Positions 16,852 to 24,747 are shown, counted from the first letter of the stretch. The stretch: DNA of 64,000 nt from Parasphingopyxis algicola (GCF_013378075.1 NZ_CP051131.1:2554501-2618500); one strand, 5' to 3'. The notes: generated from the sequence alone by a model not told the origin. A program made the numbers and translations.

Positions 16852-16957
16852 CGTCACCCCGGACTCGATCCGGGGTCCAGGGCGGCAGGCGGCGTCGCTC
16901 TTGGCTCTGGATTGATCGCAGATCAGCTTCGCTTCCCGGGTCAAGCCCGGAATGACG
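16852..16957. repeat. REP-type palindrome, family 2 (copy 1)
   Basis: A CGTCACCCCGGACTCGATCC... arm and a ...GGTCAAGCCCGGAATGACG arm flank an interior that includes GGGTCCAGGGCGGCAGG and TTGGCTCTGGATT. The same layout recurs at 22627-22710. This 'GTCATTCC ... GGAATGACG' element is a very common type in alphaproteobacterial intergenic regions. The 180-base gap 16793-16969 holds this element and no gene. Confidence 0.85.
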
Positions 16958-16969
16958 AAAGCGGCCGAC

Positions 16970-17308
16970 CTACCAACTCGTGATCCGCGCCTTGATGCCA
17001 TAGGCGTCGCACAGCGCCTTGAAATGGTCGACGGCCTGGGCATCGCCTTCGAATTCGGCGTGGAGCAGTACGGCGGCGAGGCGGGGGACGTCCTTCGCCT
17101 CCACCGTGCAGAAGCGCTCATAATCGCCATCGCCCATCATCCCCTCGACCAGCGGCCCGCCATCGCAGCAATCGATGGTGAGGTCGCCATTATCGTGCAG
17201 CGTTAGCCCGACCGAACGCCCCGGCTCCCGCGCCAGCTCGACCATCCGCCCCTGCGCAATGGCAGCGCCGTTCCAGGATGTGCGTTTGGAGGGCGTGCTG
17301 TCGGACAT
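16970..17308 (-). CDS. Hypothetical protein
   Basis: A 112-residue soluble protein. It starts with polar residues (MSDSTPSKRTSWNG) and has GRMVELAREPGRSVGLTLHDNGDLTIDCCDGGPLVEGMMGDGDYERFCTVEAKDVPRLAAVLLHAEFEGDAQAVDHFKALCDAYGIKARI. The second half looks like a helical domain with a conserved Asp/His/Phe face. A Cys pair (DCCDGG) could bind metal. I do not recognise the family. It lies between the HTH gene and the SIR2-like gene, all on the same strand, and may be read from the same direction. Confidence 0.6.
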   Translation of the reverse strand: MSDSTPSKRTSWNGAAIAQGRMVELAREPGRSVGLTLHDNGDLTIDCCDGGPLVEGMMGDGDYERFCTVEAKDVPRLAAVLLHAEFEGDAQAVDHFKALCDAYGIKARITSW

Positions 17309-17353
17309 GGGCGGGAGGATAGGGCGGGTGCGGGGGAAAGGGAATATTCCAAA

Positions 17354-18406
17354 CTATTGAGTCAGGTTTTCACCATACTCTCTCCAAAACGCCTCGCAGT
17401 CACCATCTACTTTATCGGTAAATACACCATTTGGAGCTTGTACCTTACACGCAGTACTAACTCTCTCCTTTGTGAGTTCCCACTTTGGCCTCGGAATGTC
17501 GTACGTCGATGCGAAAAAGCGCAATGTCGTGCGAGACAGGTGCTCTGGCAAAGTCAGCAGTTTGATGTTTTGCTCAAGAAATCCAAATCCCAAAAAGACT
17601 AGATTCGTACAGCGGGAGATTTGCTGTTGAGCGTAATCGAGCGCTGTATCTTCGCTGCGCGCTTCCGAATATGTCCTTATCCTCTTCGCCATTCGTACCA
17701 AGTTTGTCGGATTAGCCTGTGCTCCATACTCGATTTTCTCGCCACCATCCTGATAGGGTAAATTTCCTAGGCTACCGTAGGGGTGATATATCCTCAGCGT
17801 TCTAGCGATTTCCGCCGCTTCAGACTCATCGACTTCGTAGACTTGCCGCAACCAGTGAAACACAAAATGTTCGACACATCGGTCGTAGTTGAAATTGATG
17901 ATGTAGAGATTCCGAAAGGCGCTCTTCAAATCAGCCACACCCAATCCGCGAGTTACGTCCCTTAGCAGCGAAGTGAGCCAGCTCTGCGCGGCTGATTGCG
18001 GCAATCCGCCGCCACTCGAATATTTGTCAACATATATGCTCGATCCGCGTTCCGCCTCGACGATCACCTTGGCGATGCCAAGTTTCGCGCAGTCAGCCTT
18101 CAGGTGATTAGCGCTGTGCCGCTCGATATACTCGTCAATTGAAGCAGAAAAAGTCATGGCGTTAGCGATCTGCACCGCTGCCGCGCGATGTGGATTGATA
18201 TCGCCCCCTTGTCCGTCACTTTGTCGTACCAAATGCCGCAAAGCCTCAACGATTTGCGGACTGCCACTTTCGAGTTGGCTACCAAAATCGTCAAACATTA
18301 TATTCAGGTCGTGAGCCAACAGGTCACGAAGCCCATCCCCTAGCGGTAAGCCAAAATTCTTACTCGATCCTGCGCCTAGAACGAGAACAGTAAGGTGATT
18401 CCTCAA
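17354..18406 (-). CDS. SIR2-like domain protein, possible antiphage NADase
   Basis: About 350 residues read from a TTG at 18406, eight bases after the nrdB stop; there is no ATG in frame before the conserved start. The N-terminus has the Rossmann loop VLVLGAGSSKNFGLPLG (residues 7-23), then INFNYDRCVEHFV (the N-Y-D motif of SIR2_2), YHPYGSLG (catalytic His-Gly-Ser type) and LVFLGFGFLEQN. These are the motifs of SIR2-like NAD-binding proteins found in defence systems such as ThsA and DSR. Base composition is visibly lower in GC than the neighbours, suggesting recent gain. Partner genes are not seen beside it. Confidence 0.72.
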   Translation of the reverse strand: MRNHLTVLVLGAGSSKNFGLPLGDGLRDLLAHDLNIMFDDFGSQLESGSPQIVEALRHLVRQSDGQGGDINPHRAAAVQIANAMTFSASIDEYIERHSANHLKADCAKLGIAKVIVEAERGSSIYVDKYSSGGGLPQSAAQSWLTSLLRDVTRGLGVADLKSAFRNLYIINFNYDRCVEHFVFHWLRQVYEVDESEAAEIARTLRIYHPYGSLGNLPYQDGGEKIEYGAQANPTNLVRMAKRIRTYSEARSEDTALDYAQQQISRCTNLVFLGFGFLEQNIKLLTLPEHLSRTTLRFFASTYDIPRPKWELTKERVSTACKVQAPNGVFTDKVDGDCEAFWREYGENLTQ

Positions 18407-18414
18407 TTCGCACC

Positions 18415-19464
18415 CTACTCCGCCGCCACCGGCTTCTCGCCGAACATGTCCTCGCCTTCGTCCTCGCCCTCGTCGTCGTTGGCCTTGCCCTTTTTGCGTT
18501 CGTCGAAGCTGTCCCAGACCTGGTTCCAGTCGCCGCGCGTCGCGCCCTTGCTGTATTCCGTCGCGCGGGTCTCGAAGAAGTTGGCGTGCTCGACGCCGTT
18601 GAGGAGCGGCGCGAGCCAGGGCAAAGGATGGTCGTCGATCATATAGACGGCGGGGAGGCCGAGCTGGCCGAGGCGCCAGTCGGCGATGTAGCGGATATAG
18701 CGCTTGATCTCCTTGGCCGTCATGCCGGGCACCGCGCCTTCGGAGAAAGCGAGATCGATAAACGCGTCTTCGAGCCGCACCGTCTTCTGGCAGCAATCGA
18801 TAATCTCTTCCTTGACGTTTTTCGTCAGGCAATCGCGCTCCTCGCAGAAAGCGTGGAAGAGCTTGATGATGCCTTCGCAGTGCAGGCTCTCGTCGCGGAC
18901 GGACCACGATACGATCTGCCCCATGCCCTTCATCTTGTTGAAGCGCGGGAAGTTCATCAGCATGGCGAAGGACGCGAAGAGCTGTAGCCCTTCGGTAAAG
19001 CCGCCGAACATGGCGAGCGTCTTGGCGATATCCTCGTCCGTGTCGACGCCGAACTCGTTCAGATAATCGTGCTTGGCCTTCATCTCCTCATATTCGAGGA
19101 ACATGGAATATTCGCTCTCGGGCATGCCGATCGTATCGAGGAGATGGCTGTACGCGGCGATATGGACCGTCTCCATGTTGCTGAACGCGGTCAGCATCAT
19201 CTTGATCTCGGTCGGCTTGAACACGCGGCCATATTTGTCGTGATAGCAGTCCTGCACCTCGACATCGGCCTGGGTGAAGAAGCGGAAGATCTGGGTGAGC
19301 AGTGCGCGCTCGTGATCGGTGAGCTTCTGCGCCCAGTCCCGGCAGTCCTCGCCGAGCGGCACTTCCTCGGGCATCCAGTGGATCTGCTGCTGGCGTTTCC
19401 AGAAGTCGTACGCCCAGGGATATTCGAAGGGTTTGTAGGTCTTGCGGGCTTCGAGAAGGGACAT
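18415..19464 (-). CDS. nrdB: Class Ia ribonucleotide reductase beta subunit (NrdB)
   Basis: A 349-residue protein, start ATG 19464 (the codon before it is TTG). It carries the ferritin-like di-iron site: an Asp/Glu-rich helix, METVHIAAYSHLL, FGGFTEGLQLFAS and VRDESLHCEGI. The Tyr in H-I-A-A-Y lies at the position of the E. coli Tyr122 radical site. The C-terminus has a long acidic segment (DDEGEDEGEDMFGE) and ends PVAAE, where the tail docks on NrdA. With NrdA it makes dNDPs for DNA synthesis. The DUF559 gene, the lipoprotein and nrdA lie directly upstream, so nrdA and nrdB are close but not adjacent. Confidence 0.95.
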   Translation of the reverse strand: MSLLEARKTYKPFEYPWAYDFWKRQQQIHWMPEEVPLGEDCRDWAQKLTDHERALLTQIFRFFTQADVEVQDCYHDKYGRVFKPTEIKMMLTAFSNMETVHIAAYSHLLDTIGMPESEYSMFLEYEEMKAKHDYLNEFGVDTDEDIAKTLAMFGGFTEGLQLFASFAMLMNFPRFNKMKGMGQIVSWSVRDESLHCEGIIKLFHAFCEERDCLTKNVKEEIIDCCQKTVRLEDAFIDLAFSEGAVPGMTAKEIKRYIRYIADWRLGQLGLPAVYMIDDHPLPWLAPLLNGVEHANFFETRATEYSKGATRGDWNQVWDSFDERKKGKANDDEGEDEGEDMFGEKPVAAE

Positions 19465-19496
19465 CAATCAAACTCCAAATCGTAAATTTGTCCGTT

Positions 19497-19622
19497 ACTC
19501 CCTCTCCCCTTGTGGGAGAGGGTCGGGGTGAGGGGGCCGGCCTCAGGCCGGCGCGCAACTTCGTCGCACACCCCTCATCCGGCCCTTCGGGCCACCTTCT
19601 CCCACAAGGGGAGAAGGAAGGG
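19497..19622. repeat. REP-type palindrome, family 3 (two facing arms)
   Basis: Two facing copies of a known-looking motif: CCCTCTCCCCTTGTGGGAGAGGG with a TCGGGGTGAGGGG tail (19501-19538), and CCCCTCATCCGGCCC...CCTTCTCCCACAAGGGGAGAAGG (19570-19618). Together they make a long inverted repeat of about 120 bases. The end of the DUF559 gene (stop at 19543) lies inside the element, so its C-terminal sequence SPLVGEGGPKGRMRG is repeat-derived. Confidence 0.85.
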
Positions 19623-19959
19623 CGGTGGCGATCCGCTCAAGCACGCCGTCGGTATTCGACAGCACGTCTTTGTTCCAGAAGCGAAGAACGCGATAGCCTT
19701 CGCCTTCGAGAAACCGTGTCCGGATGGCGTCCTGTTCGGTACGCTCAGCATGCTGCCCGCCATCGACTTCGATGATCAGTGCTGCGCGATGCGAGGCGAA
19801 GTCGGCGATATAACGGCCGAGCGGTACTTGCCGACGGAATTTCGCGGCGGGCAGTTTTTCGCGCAACGCATACCATATTATAGACTCGGCCGTCGTCGCG
19901 TTACGTCGCAGGGCTCGGGCGCGCTGGATAGCGTTCGCAGGCAGGGTATCGCGCGTCAT
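19543..19959 (-). CDS. DUF559 domain protein (Vsr-like endonuclease fold)
   Basis: A 138-residue protein, start ATG 19959. It has ARALRRNATTAESIIWYALREKLPAAKFRRQVPLGRYIADFASHRAALIIEVDGGQHAERTEQDAIRTRFLEGEGYRVLRFWNKDVLSNTDGVLERI, the DUF559 signature: a Glu, then Asp in YIADF and Glu-x-Asp in IIEVDGGQH, the PD-(D/E)xK-like active site related to very-short-patch-repair nucleases. The start overlaps the upstream gene stop by four bases. The C-terminal tail is encoded by REP family 3, which suggests that the gene travelled with, or was extended by, the repeat. Confidence 0.85.
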   Translation of the reverse strand: MTRDTLPANAIQRARALRRNATTAESIIWYALREKLPAAKFRRQVPLGRYIADFASHRAALIIEVDGGQHAERTEQDAIRTRFLEGEGYRVLRFWNKDVLSNTDGVLERIATALPSPLVGEGGPKGRMRGVRRSCAPA

Positions 19960-20270
19960 CGCTTCGCGCTCCGGGCGCCGACGCCGAGAAAGACGATGCC
20001 GACGAAATAGCCGAAATCGTACCAGCCGCCATTGTTCGGCACGGCGTAGATCGCGACCTCCTCCATGAACAGCGAGACGACCCAGGCGACCGGGAAGATA
20101 AAGCCGTGCCACACGCCGAGCAGAAAGCCCGGCGCTTCGGCCGCAACGCCCCCGCCCGATTGCTGCGCCGCGCAGCCCGCCAAAGTGAGGGGGAGCAGGA
20201 TGGTGAGCGTTGCGAGCGCCGCAACGGCGCGAGGGCTAAAGGCGCGTGCGCCTACTGGCACGCCAGGCAC
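19956..20270 (-). CDS. Membrane-bound lipoprotein of unknown function
   Basis: About 104 residues from ATG 20270, a start that lies inside the end of nrdA (stop at 20252). The sequence has a lipoprotein-like signal (LATLTILLPLTLAGC), a Gly/Ala linker and a second hydrophobic stretch (GFLLGVWHGFIFPVAWVVSLFM) followed by IYAVPNNGGWYDFGYFVGIVFLGVG. The NNGGWYDFG motif is typical of small membrane proteins found close to nrdA in sphingomonads. Function unknown. Its stop overlaps the DUF559 start, so nrdA, this gene and the DUF559 gene are likely one transcript. Confidence 0.7.
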   Translation of the reverse strand: MPGVPVGARAFSPRAVAALATLTILLPLTLAGCAAQQSGGGVAAEAPGFLLGVWHGFIFPVAWVVSLFMEEVAIYAVPNNGGWYDFGYFVGIVFLGVGARSAKR

Positions 20271-22165
20271 TCGTCATAATCGGTGCTCTCCGCCGTCGCG
20301 AGTTCGACCTGTTTGGGGTCGAGCGTATTGTCGGCGTCGACGCCGCCGGCGAAGCCCGCCCGCTGCACGCTCTTCGACCGCAGATAATAGAGCGACTTGA
20401 TGCCGAGCTCCCAGGCGCGGAAGTGGAGCATCAGCAGATCCCATTTCTCGACATCGGCCGGGATGAAGAGATTGAGCGACTGCGCTTGGTCGATATAGGG
20501 CGCGCGATCGGCGGCGAGTTCGAGCAGCCAGCGCTGGTCGATCTCGAAGCTGGTCTTGAAGCTGTCCTTCTCCTCGGCGCTCAGGAAATCGAGATGCTGG
20601 ACGCTGCCGCCTTTCTCGAGGATCGAATTCCAGACATTGGCGCTGTCCTTCGATTTTTCCTGCAGCAGTTCCTCAAGATATTTGTTCTTGACGATGAAGC
20701 TGCCGGACAGGGTCTTGTGCGTGTAGATGTTCGCCGGAATCGGCTCGATGCACGCCGACGTCCCGCCGCAGATGATGCTGATCGAGGCGGTCGGCGCGAT
20801 CGCCATCTTGCAGCTGAACCGCTCCATCACGCCCTGGTCCGCCGCATCGGGGCAAGGGCCGCGTTCGTTCGCCAGCATCATCGAGGCTTCGGACGCCTTG
20901 GTCTGGATATGCTTGAAGATTTTGAGGTTCCAGCTTTTCGCCAGCGCGCTCTCGAAGCCGAGGCCGCGCGCCTGCAGGAAACTGTGATAGCCCATCACGC
21001 CCAGGCCCACCGAGCGTTCCTGCTCGGCGCTGTACTTGGCCCGCGCCATCTCGTCGGGCGCGCGGTCGATATAGTCCTGCAGCACATTGTCGAGGAAGCG
21101 CATGACATCCTCGATGAACATCGGCTCCTCGCTCCACTCGTCCCACATTTCGAGATTGAGCGAAGAGAGGCAGCAGACAGCGGTGCGGTCGTTGCCGTGC
21201 TGGTCCATGCCGGTCGGGAGCGTGATCTCCGAGCAGAGATTGGAGGTCGAAACTTTCAGCCCGACATCGCGCTGATGCTTGGGCATCATGCGGTTCACCG
21301 TGTCGTTGAAGACGATATAGGGTTCGCCGGTCGCGAGCCGCGTCTCGACGAGCTTCTGGAACAGCGAACGCGCATCGACGGTGGCGCGGACGCTGCCGTC
21401 CTTGGGCGATTTCAGGTCGAACTCCGCTCCGTCGCGCACGGCTTCCATGAACTCGTCGGTCACGAGTACGCCGTGATGGAGGTTCAGCGCCTTGCGGTTG
21501 AAGTCGCCGCTCGGTTTGCGGATTTCGAGAAATTCCTCGATCTCGGGATGCGAGATATCGAGATAGCAGGCCGCCGAGCCGCGCCGCAGCGAGCCCTGGC
21601 TGATCGCCAGCGTCAGCGAATCCATCACGCGGACGAAGGGGATGATGCCGCTGGTCTTGCCGTTGAGGCCGACCGGTTCGCCGATCCCGCGCACGCTGCC
21701 CCAATAGGTGCCGATGCCGCCGCCGCGGCTGGCGAGCCAGACATTCTCGTTCCAGGTTCCGACAATGCCTTCGAGGCTGTCGGATACGGAATTGAGATAA
21801 CAGGAGATGGGCAACCCGCGGCCCGTGCCGCCGTTCGAAAGGACGGGCGTTGCCGGCATGAACCAGAGCTTCGAGATATAGTCGTAGAGCCGCTGCGCAT
21901 GGTCTGCATCGTCGGCATAGGCCGATGCGACCCGCGCGAAGAGGTCCTGATAGCTTTCGTCGGGCAGGAGGTAGCGGTCCTTCAGCGTCTCCTTGCCGAA
22001 TTCCGTCAGCAGGTCGTCGCGCGACTCATCCTGCTCGATCGGATGCATTTGCGGGCGGATCGATTTGCTGGTCAGCTCCTCTTCCGCCGTCTCATCCGTC
22101 TTCGGTGCGTCCATCGCCTCGATCACATCGTCCACCGTGACTTCGCCGTTATTCGCCAGATCCAT
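20252..22165 (-). CDS. nrdA: Class Ia ribonucleotide reductase alpha subunit (NrdA)
   Basis: A 637-residue protein. It has no N-terminal ATP cone domain of the usual length (the start is short, MDLANNGEVTVDDVIEAMD). The catalytic barrel is intact: PISCYLNSVSD (first redox Cys), TSNLCSEITLPT (active-site radical Cys), CLSSLNLEMWDEW (second redox Cys) and PTASISIICGGTSACIEP. The C-terminus DYDECLACQ has the Cys pair that passes electrons from thioredoxin. It converts ribonucleotides to deoxyribonucleotides with NrdB. A pair of NrdR-box-like sites upstream fits the usual control of this gene. Confidence 0.94.
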   Translation of the reverse strand: MDLANNGEVTVDDVIEAMDAPKTDETAEEELTSKSIRPQMHPIEQDESRDDLLTEFGKETLKDRYLLPDESYQDLFARVASAYADDADHAQRLYDYISKLWFMPATPVLSNGGTGRGLPISCYLNSVSDSLEGIVGTWNENVWLASRGGGIGTYWGSVRGIGEPVGLNGKTSGIIPFVRVMDSLTLAISQGSLRRGSAACYLDISHPEIEEFLEIRKPSGDFNRKALNLHHGVLVTDEFMEAVRDGAEFDLKSPKDGSVRATVDARSLFQKLVETRLATGEPYIVFNDTVNRMMPKHQRDVGLKVSTSNLCSEITLPTGMDQHGNDRTAVCCLSSLNLEMWDEWSEEPMFIEDVMRFLDNVLQDYIDRAPDEMARAKYSAEQERSVGLGVMGYHSFLQARGLGFESALAKSWNLKIFKHIQTKASEASMMLANERGPCPDAADQGVMERFSCKMAIAPTASISIICGGTSACIEPIPANIYTHKTLSGSFIVKNKYLEELLQEKSKDSANVWNSILEKGGSVQHLDFLSAEEKDSFKTSFEIDQRWLLELAADRAPYIDQAQSLNLFIPADVEKWDLLMLHFRAWELGIKSLYYLRSKSVQRAGFAGGVDADNTLDPKQVELATAESTDYDECLACQ

Positions 22166-22356
22166 TGCCCTAATACCCCTTTACCACCATTTCCTATATA
22201 GGAATGTTCCTACTTCGTTCGAGTCGGAAACTCCGTTCCTACACCCCTTTTTTGGCCTTGCGGGAACTCATTTGACCTTGTCCCCGATATCCACACGGGT
22301 TCGTCCGCAGGAGACAATAGGAGTGGGTGCCGCGAAACGCGATCGCGGCGCATTAC

Positions 22357-22401
22357 CACAACCTATTGGGTAGGCCCCCGGCCGAACCACTAGCCATAGT
22401 G
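22357..22401 (-). promoter_or_regulatory. Paired NrdR-box-like sites upstream of nrdA
   Basis: CACAACCTATTGGG (22357-22370) and CACTAGCCATAGTG (22388-22401) each match 11 of 14 positions of the NrdR box C-A-C-w-A-t-A-T-a-T-w-G-T-G. Their starts are 31 bases apart, three helical turns, which is the usual spacing of NrdR box pairs. They lie about 190-235 bases before the nrdA start codon. NrdR represses ribonucleotide reductase genes when dATP is high. The sites are read from sequence; binding is inferred. Confidence 0.6.
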
Positions 22402-22626
22402 TCCCAACCGCGAGTCGGGCACAAGAGGGTTAACCGGAAATTTGTGATTCGATTCACCGCTATTCTGACTCGGTTCGTCGCAGGCGGCTCCCTTCGCAGG
22501 TGCAGCGACGCATGGACCGAACTGGCCTTGCGGGATTGCAAGGGAACGGACCGGGAACGAAAAAATTTTGCTCTGATCTGCGTTTCATCCGGAAAAGCGA
22601 ACGCGAACGTCGTTGCTAAACGAAAT

Positions 22627-22710
22627 CGTCATTCCGGACTTGATCGGGAATCCAGGGCGGCAGGTGACGACGCTTTTGGCTCTGGATTCCGGATCAAGTC
22701 CGGAATGACG
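22627..22710. repeat. REP-type palindrome, family 2 (copy 2)
   Basis: CGTCATTCCGGACTTGATC ... GATCAAGTCCGGAATGACG is an inverted repeat around CCAGGGCGGCAGG and TTGGCTCTGGATT. The inner words are shared with the copy at 16852-16957, so both belong to one family. Confidence 0.9.
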
Positions 22711-22721
22711 GGTTCCGGTAT

Positions 22722-22750
22722 TTGACATTTTATATAGCTATCTATTATAT
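22722..22750 (+). promoter_or_regulatory. Near-consensus promoter of nitroreductase-marR operon
   Basis: TTGACA (22722-22727), 17 bases, then TTATAT (22745-22750): a nearly perfect sigma-70 type promoter. The spacer and -10 region are an AT-rich imperfect dyad (CTATCTATTATATAG, with ATAGCTAT before it), the type of site used by MarR regulators, and the second gene of the operon encodes one, so self-control is likely. Confidence 0.6.
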
Positions 22751-22777
22751 AGTTACATATGCAATAGGAGTTTCGCC

Positions 22778-23929
22778 ATGCCGACACGCCGCAGGATTCT
22801 CGTCACCGGTGCCGCCAGCGCCGTCATTATCGGGGGCGGCCTGTTCGCCTATGACATCTTCTCGCCGAGCCTCGCCGAAGCGCGCGAACCATGGCGGCAG
22901 GCGGCCGAGGGGTTCGGCGATCCGCGGCTCGATATCCTCGCCTATGCGATCCTCGCGCCCAATCCGCACAACAAGCAGCCCTGGCTGATCGAGCTGATCG
23001 GCGAGGACGGTATCCGCATCACCGCCGATCTCGACCGGATGCTGCCCGAAACCGATCCGCCCTGCCGCCAGATCACGATCGGCTTCGGCGCGTTCCTCGA
23101 GCAGTTGCGCATGGCGGCTGCGGAAAAGGGATATCGCGCCGAGATAACGCCTTTTCCAGAAGGCGAGCCGCAGCCCGTTTTCGACGATCGCCCGATCGCC
23201 GATATCCGCCTGGTCCGCGAACCGGGCATCGCGACGGATCCGCTGTTCGATCTCGTGCTGGAGCGGCATACGAATCGCGAGCATTATGAACCCCGCCCCG
23301 TCACCGACCGGCAGTTCGCCGCCTTGCGCGCGGCCCTGCCCGATGGAATCGCGATGGGCTGGGCGAACGAAGCGGGCCAAGTGGAGGCGCTCAAGGCCAT
23401 CGCGACCGATGCCTGGCTGATCGAATATCGAACGCCGCGCACGCTGCAGGAAAGCATCGATGTGATGCGGATCGGCGCGGACGAGGCGGTCGCCAATCCC
23501 GACGGCATCATTCTCGACGGGCCTGTGATGGAAGCCGCGAACAATCTCGGCATCGTGACGCGCCAAGCACTGGCCGATCCGGACAGCTATGCCTTTGCCG
23601 AGGGCATCACCATGTACACCGCGCTGATCGATGCCAGCCCCTCGATGCTCTGGCTCCATACGCCGGACAATAGCCGGGCGACGCAGCTCGCGACCGGCGC
23701 CGCCTGGCTTCGGGTCCAGCTCGCCGCTACACGGGAGGGGCTGGCGATGCAGCCGCTGAGCCAGGTCTTGCAGGAGTTTCCCGAAATGGCCGGGCAATAT
23801 GTGCGCCTCCACGAGCATCTGGGCATCGCTGCCCCGGCGCGCGTGCAGGGGCTGTTCCGGATCGGCCATGCGCCGGCCGTGCAGCCCGCGCCGCGCTGGC
23901 CGCTGACCAGCCGGCTGATCGACGCCTGA
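22778..23929 (+). CDS. Nitroreductase-like (Acg family) protein with Tat-type signal
   Basis: A 383-residue protein. It begins MPTRRRILVTGAASAVIIGGGLFAYDIF, with a twin Arg and a hydrophobic segment as in Tat signals. The body has AILAPNPHNKQPWLIEL, ITIGFGAFLEQLRMAAAEKGY, ERHTNREHYEPRPV and AWLRVQLAATREGLAMQPLSQVLQEFPEM, the layout of the FMN-binding Acg/nitroreductase-like family. The role may be reduction of quinones or nitro compounds, or flavin storage. It overlaps marR by one base (TGATG), so they are one operon. Confidence 0.82.
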   Translation: MPTRRRILVTGAASAVIIGGGLFAYDIFSPSLAEAREPWRQAAEGFGDPRLDILAYAILAPNPHNKQPWLIELIGEDGIRITADLDRMLPETDPPCRQITIGFGAFLEQLRMAAAEKGYRAEITPFPEGEPQPVFDDRPIADIRLVREPGIATDPLFDLVLERHTNREHYEPRPVTDRQFAALRAALPDGIAMGWANEAGQVEALKAIATDAWLIEYRTPRTLQESIDVMRIGADEAVANPDGIILDGPVMEAANNLGIVTRQALADPDSYAFAEGITMYTALIDASPSMLWLHTPDNSRATQLATGAAWLRVQLAATREGLAMQPLSQVLQEFPEMAGQYVRLHEHLGIAAPARVQGLFRIGHAPAVQPAPRWPLTSRLIDA

Positions 23930-24411
23930 TGGGAAAACCCGGGGAAACGGCGCCCAAGGGACCGGGGCTGAAGGGCGATCCGCTCGGCAATCTGGTGATG
24001 ACCGAGATCGGCATCATCGCCCAGCTTGCCGGCACGCTGTTCGAAAGCGTCCTGCCCGACGGCATGACCCAGGCCCAATATGGCGTACTCAATCACCTGC
24101 TGCGGATGGAGGCCGAACGCACGATCGGCGAGCTGGCCAGCTCCTTCCAGGTGCGCCAGCCGACCATGTCGTCCACCGTCCGCAAGCTCGAGGACAAGGG
24201 GCTGGTCGAGCTGAAAAGCGATTCGCGCGACCGGCGGATCCGCCGGGTGGCGATCACGAAAGCCGGGAGGGCGGCGCGCCAGGCCGGGCTCGACGCGCTG
24301 GGGCCGCTCTATGCCGAGCTGATGACCCATATGTCGGAAAGGGAATTGCAAGCGATCCTGCCGACCCTCACCAAATTGCGCGTCATCCTCGACGAGCGGC
24401 GGCCGGGCTGA
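23929..24411 (+). CDS. MarR-family transcriptional regulator
   Basis: A 160-residue winged-helix regulator. It has EIGIIAQLAGTLFESVLPDGMTQAQYGVLNHLLRMEAERTIGELASSFQVRQPTMSSTVRKLEDKGLVELKSDSRDRRIRRVAITKAGR: the recognition helix (QPTMSSTVRKLEDKGLV) and the wing (SDSRDRRIRRVAIT). MarR dimers usually repress the operon they sit in until a phenolic or oxidising ligand releases them. The AT-rich dyad at the promoter 22722-22750 is the likely operator, so the protein may tune the nitroreductase. Confidence 0.9.
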   Translation: MGKPGETAPKGPGLKGDPLGNLVMTEIGIIAQLAGTLFESVLPDGMTQAQYGVLNHLLRMEAERTIGELASSFQVRQPTMSSTVRKLEDKGLVELKSDSRDRRIRRVAITKAGRAARQAGLDALGPLYAELMTHMSERELQAILPTLTKLRVILDERRPG

Positions 24412-24473
24412 GCGGCGCCGGTGGCGGTCGCGTCCCCTGTCGGTCGGGCGTGCGATCGGTTATCATCGCACCC

Positions 24474-24743
24474 ATGATCTGGATCGTCTTCCTCATGGGC
24501 GTCGCCAACATCTTTCTCCATCGCAGCGTGATGGAGGGGCGCGGTCCCGTATTCGCCGAGATCGCCCAGACCTTGCACCGCTTCGGCGGCGGTTATGGCG
24601 GCTATGCGATCGAATTCGTCTTCCTCGTCGGCGCGCTCTGGTTCGCGAAACAGGGCCAGCCGATGGTGCTGTTCATCTACGGCGCCTACACGGCGCTCAA
24701 TATCGGCACCTTCGTGATGCTGACCCAGATGAACAAACGCTAG
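24474..24743 (+). CDS. Small inner-membrane protein
   Basis: An 89-residue protein from ATG 24474; a GTG at 24450 in frame would add eight residues. It has three membrane helices: MIWIVFLMGVANIFLHRSVM, YAIEFVFLVGALWFAKQG and MVLFIYGAYTALNIGTFVML. The short loops carry the Arg/Lys. It resembles small uncharacterised membrane proteins of sphingomonads. It ends four bases before the end of the convergent DUF3616 gene. Confidence 0.65.
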   Translation: MIWIVFLMGVANIFLHRSVMEGRGPVFAEIAQTLHRFGGGYGGYAIEFVFLVGALWFAKQGQPMVLFIYGAYTALNIGTFVMLTQMNKR

Positions 24744-24747
24744 GGAT

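Larger units (their letters stand above)
22166..22777. other. 612-base intergenic region: nrdA leader, NrdR-like boxes, REP and nitroreductase promoter
   Basis: I see no coding region here. It holds, from left to right, a 14-base palindrome TTCCTATATAGGAA (22191-22204) just upstream of the nrdA start, two direct copies of GTTCCTAC (22206 and 22235), the paired NrdR-like boxes (22357-22401), a REP family 2 element (22627-22710) and the promoter for the nitroreductase gene (22722-22750). Confidence 0.7.

Noticed and set aside
20246-22201. Plus-strand 651-codon frame opposite nrdA
   Set aside because: Shadow of nrdA; only the minus strand has the catalytic cysteines and the family motifs.
22191-22204. 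TTCCTATATAGGAA as the main NrdR box
   Set aside because: It is a perfect palindrome but lacks the C-A-C/G-T-G ends of the NrdR box; the pair at 22357-22401 fits better.
22327-22725. Plus-strand 132-codon frame in the nrdA-nitroreductase gap
   Set aside because: It runs through the NrdR-like sites and a REP element, and its codon use is not coding.
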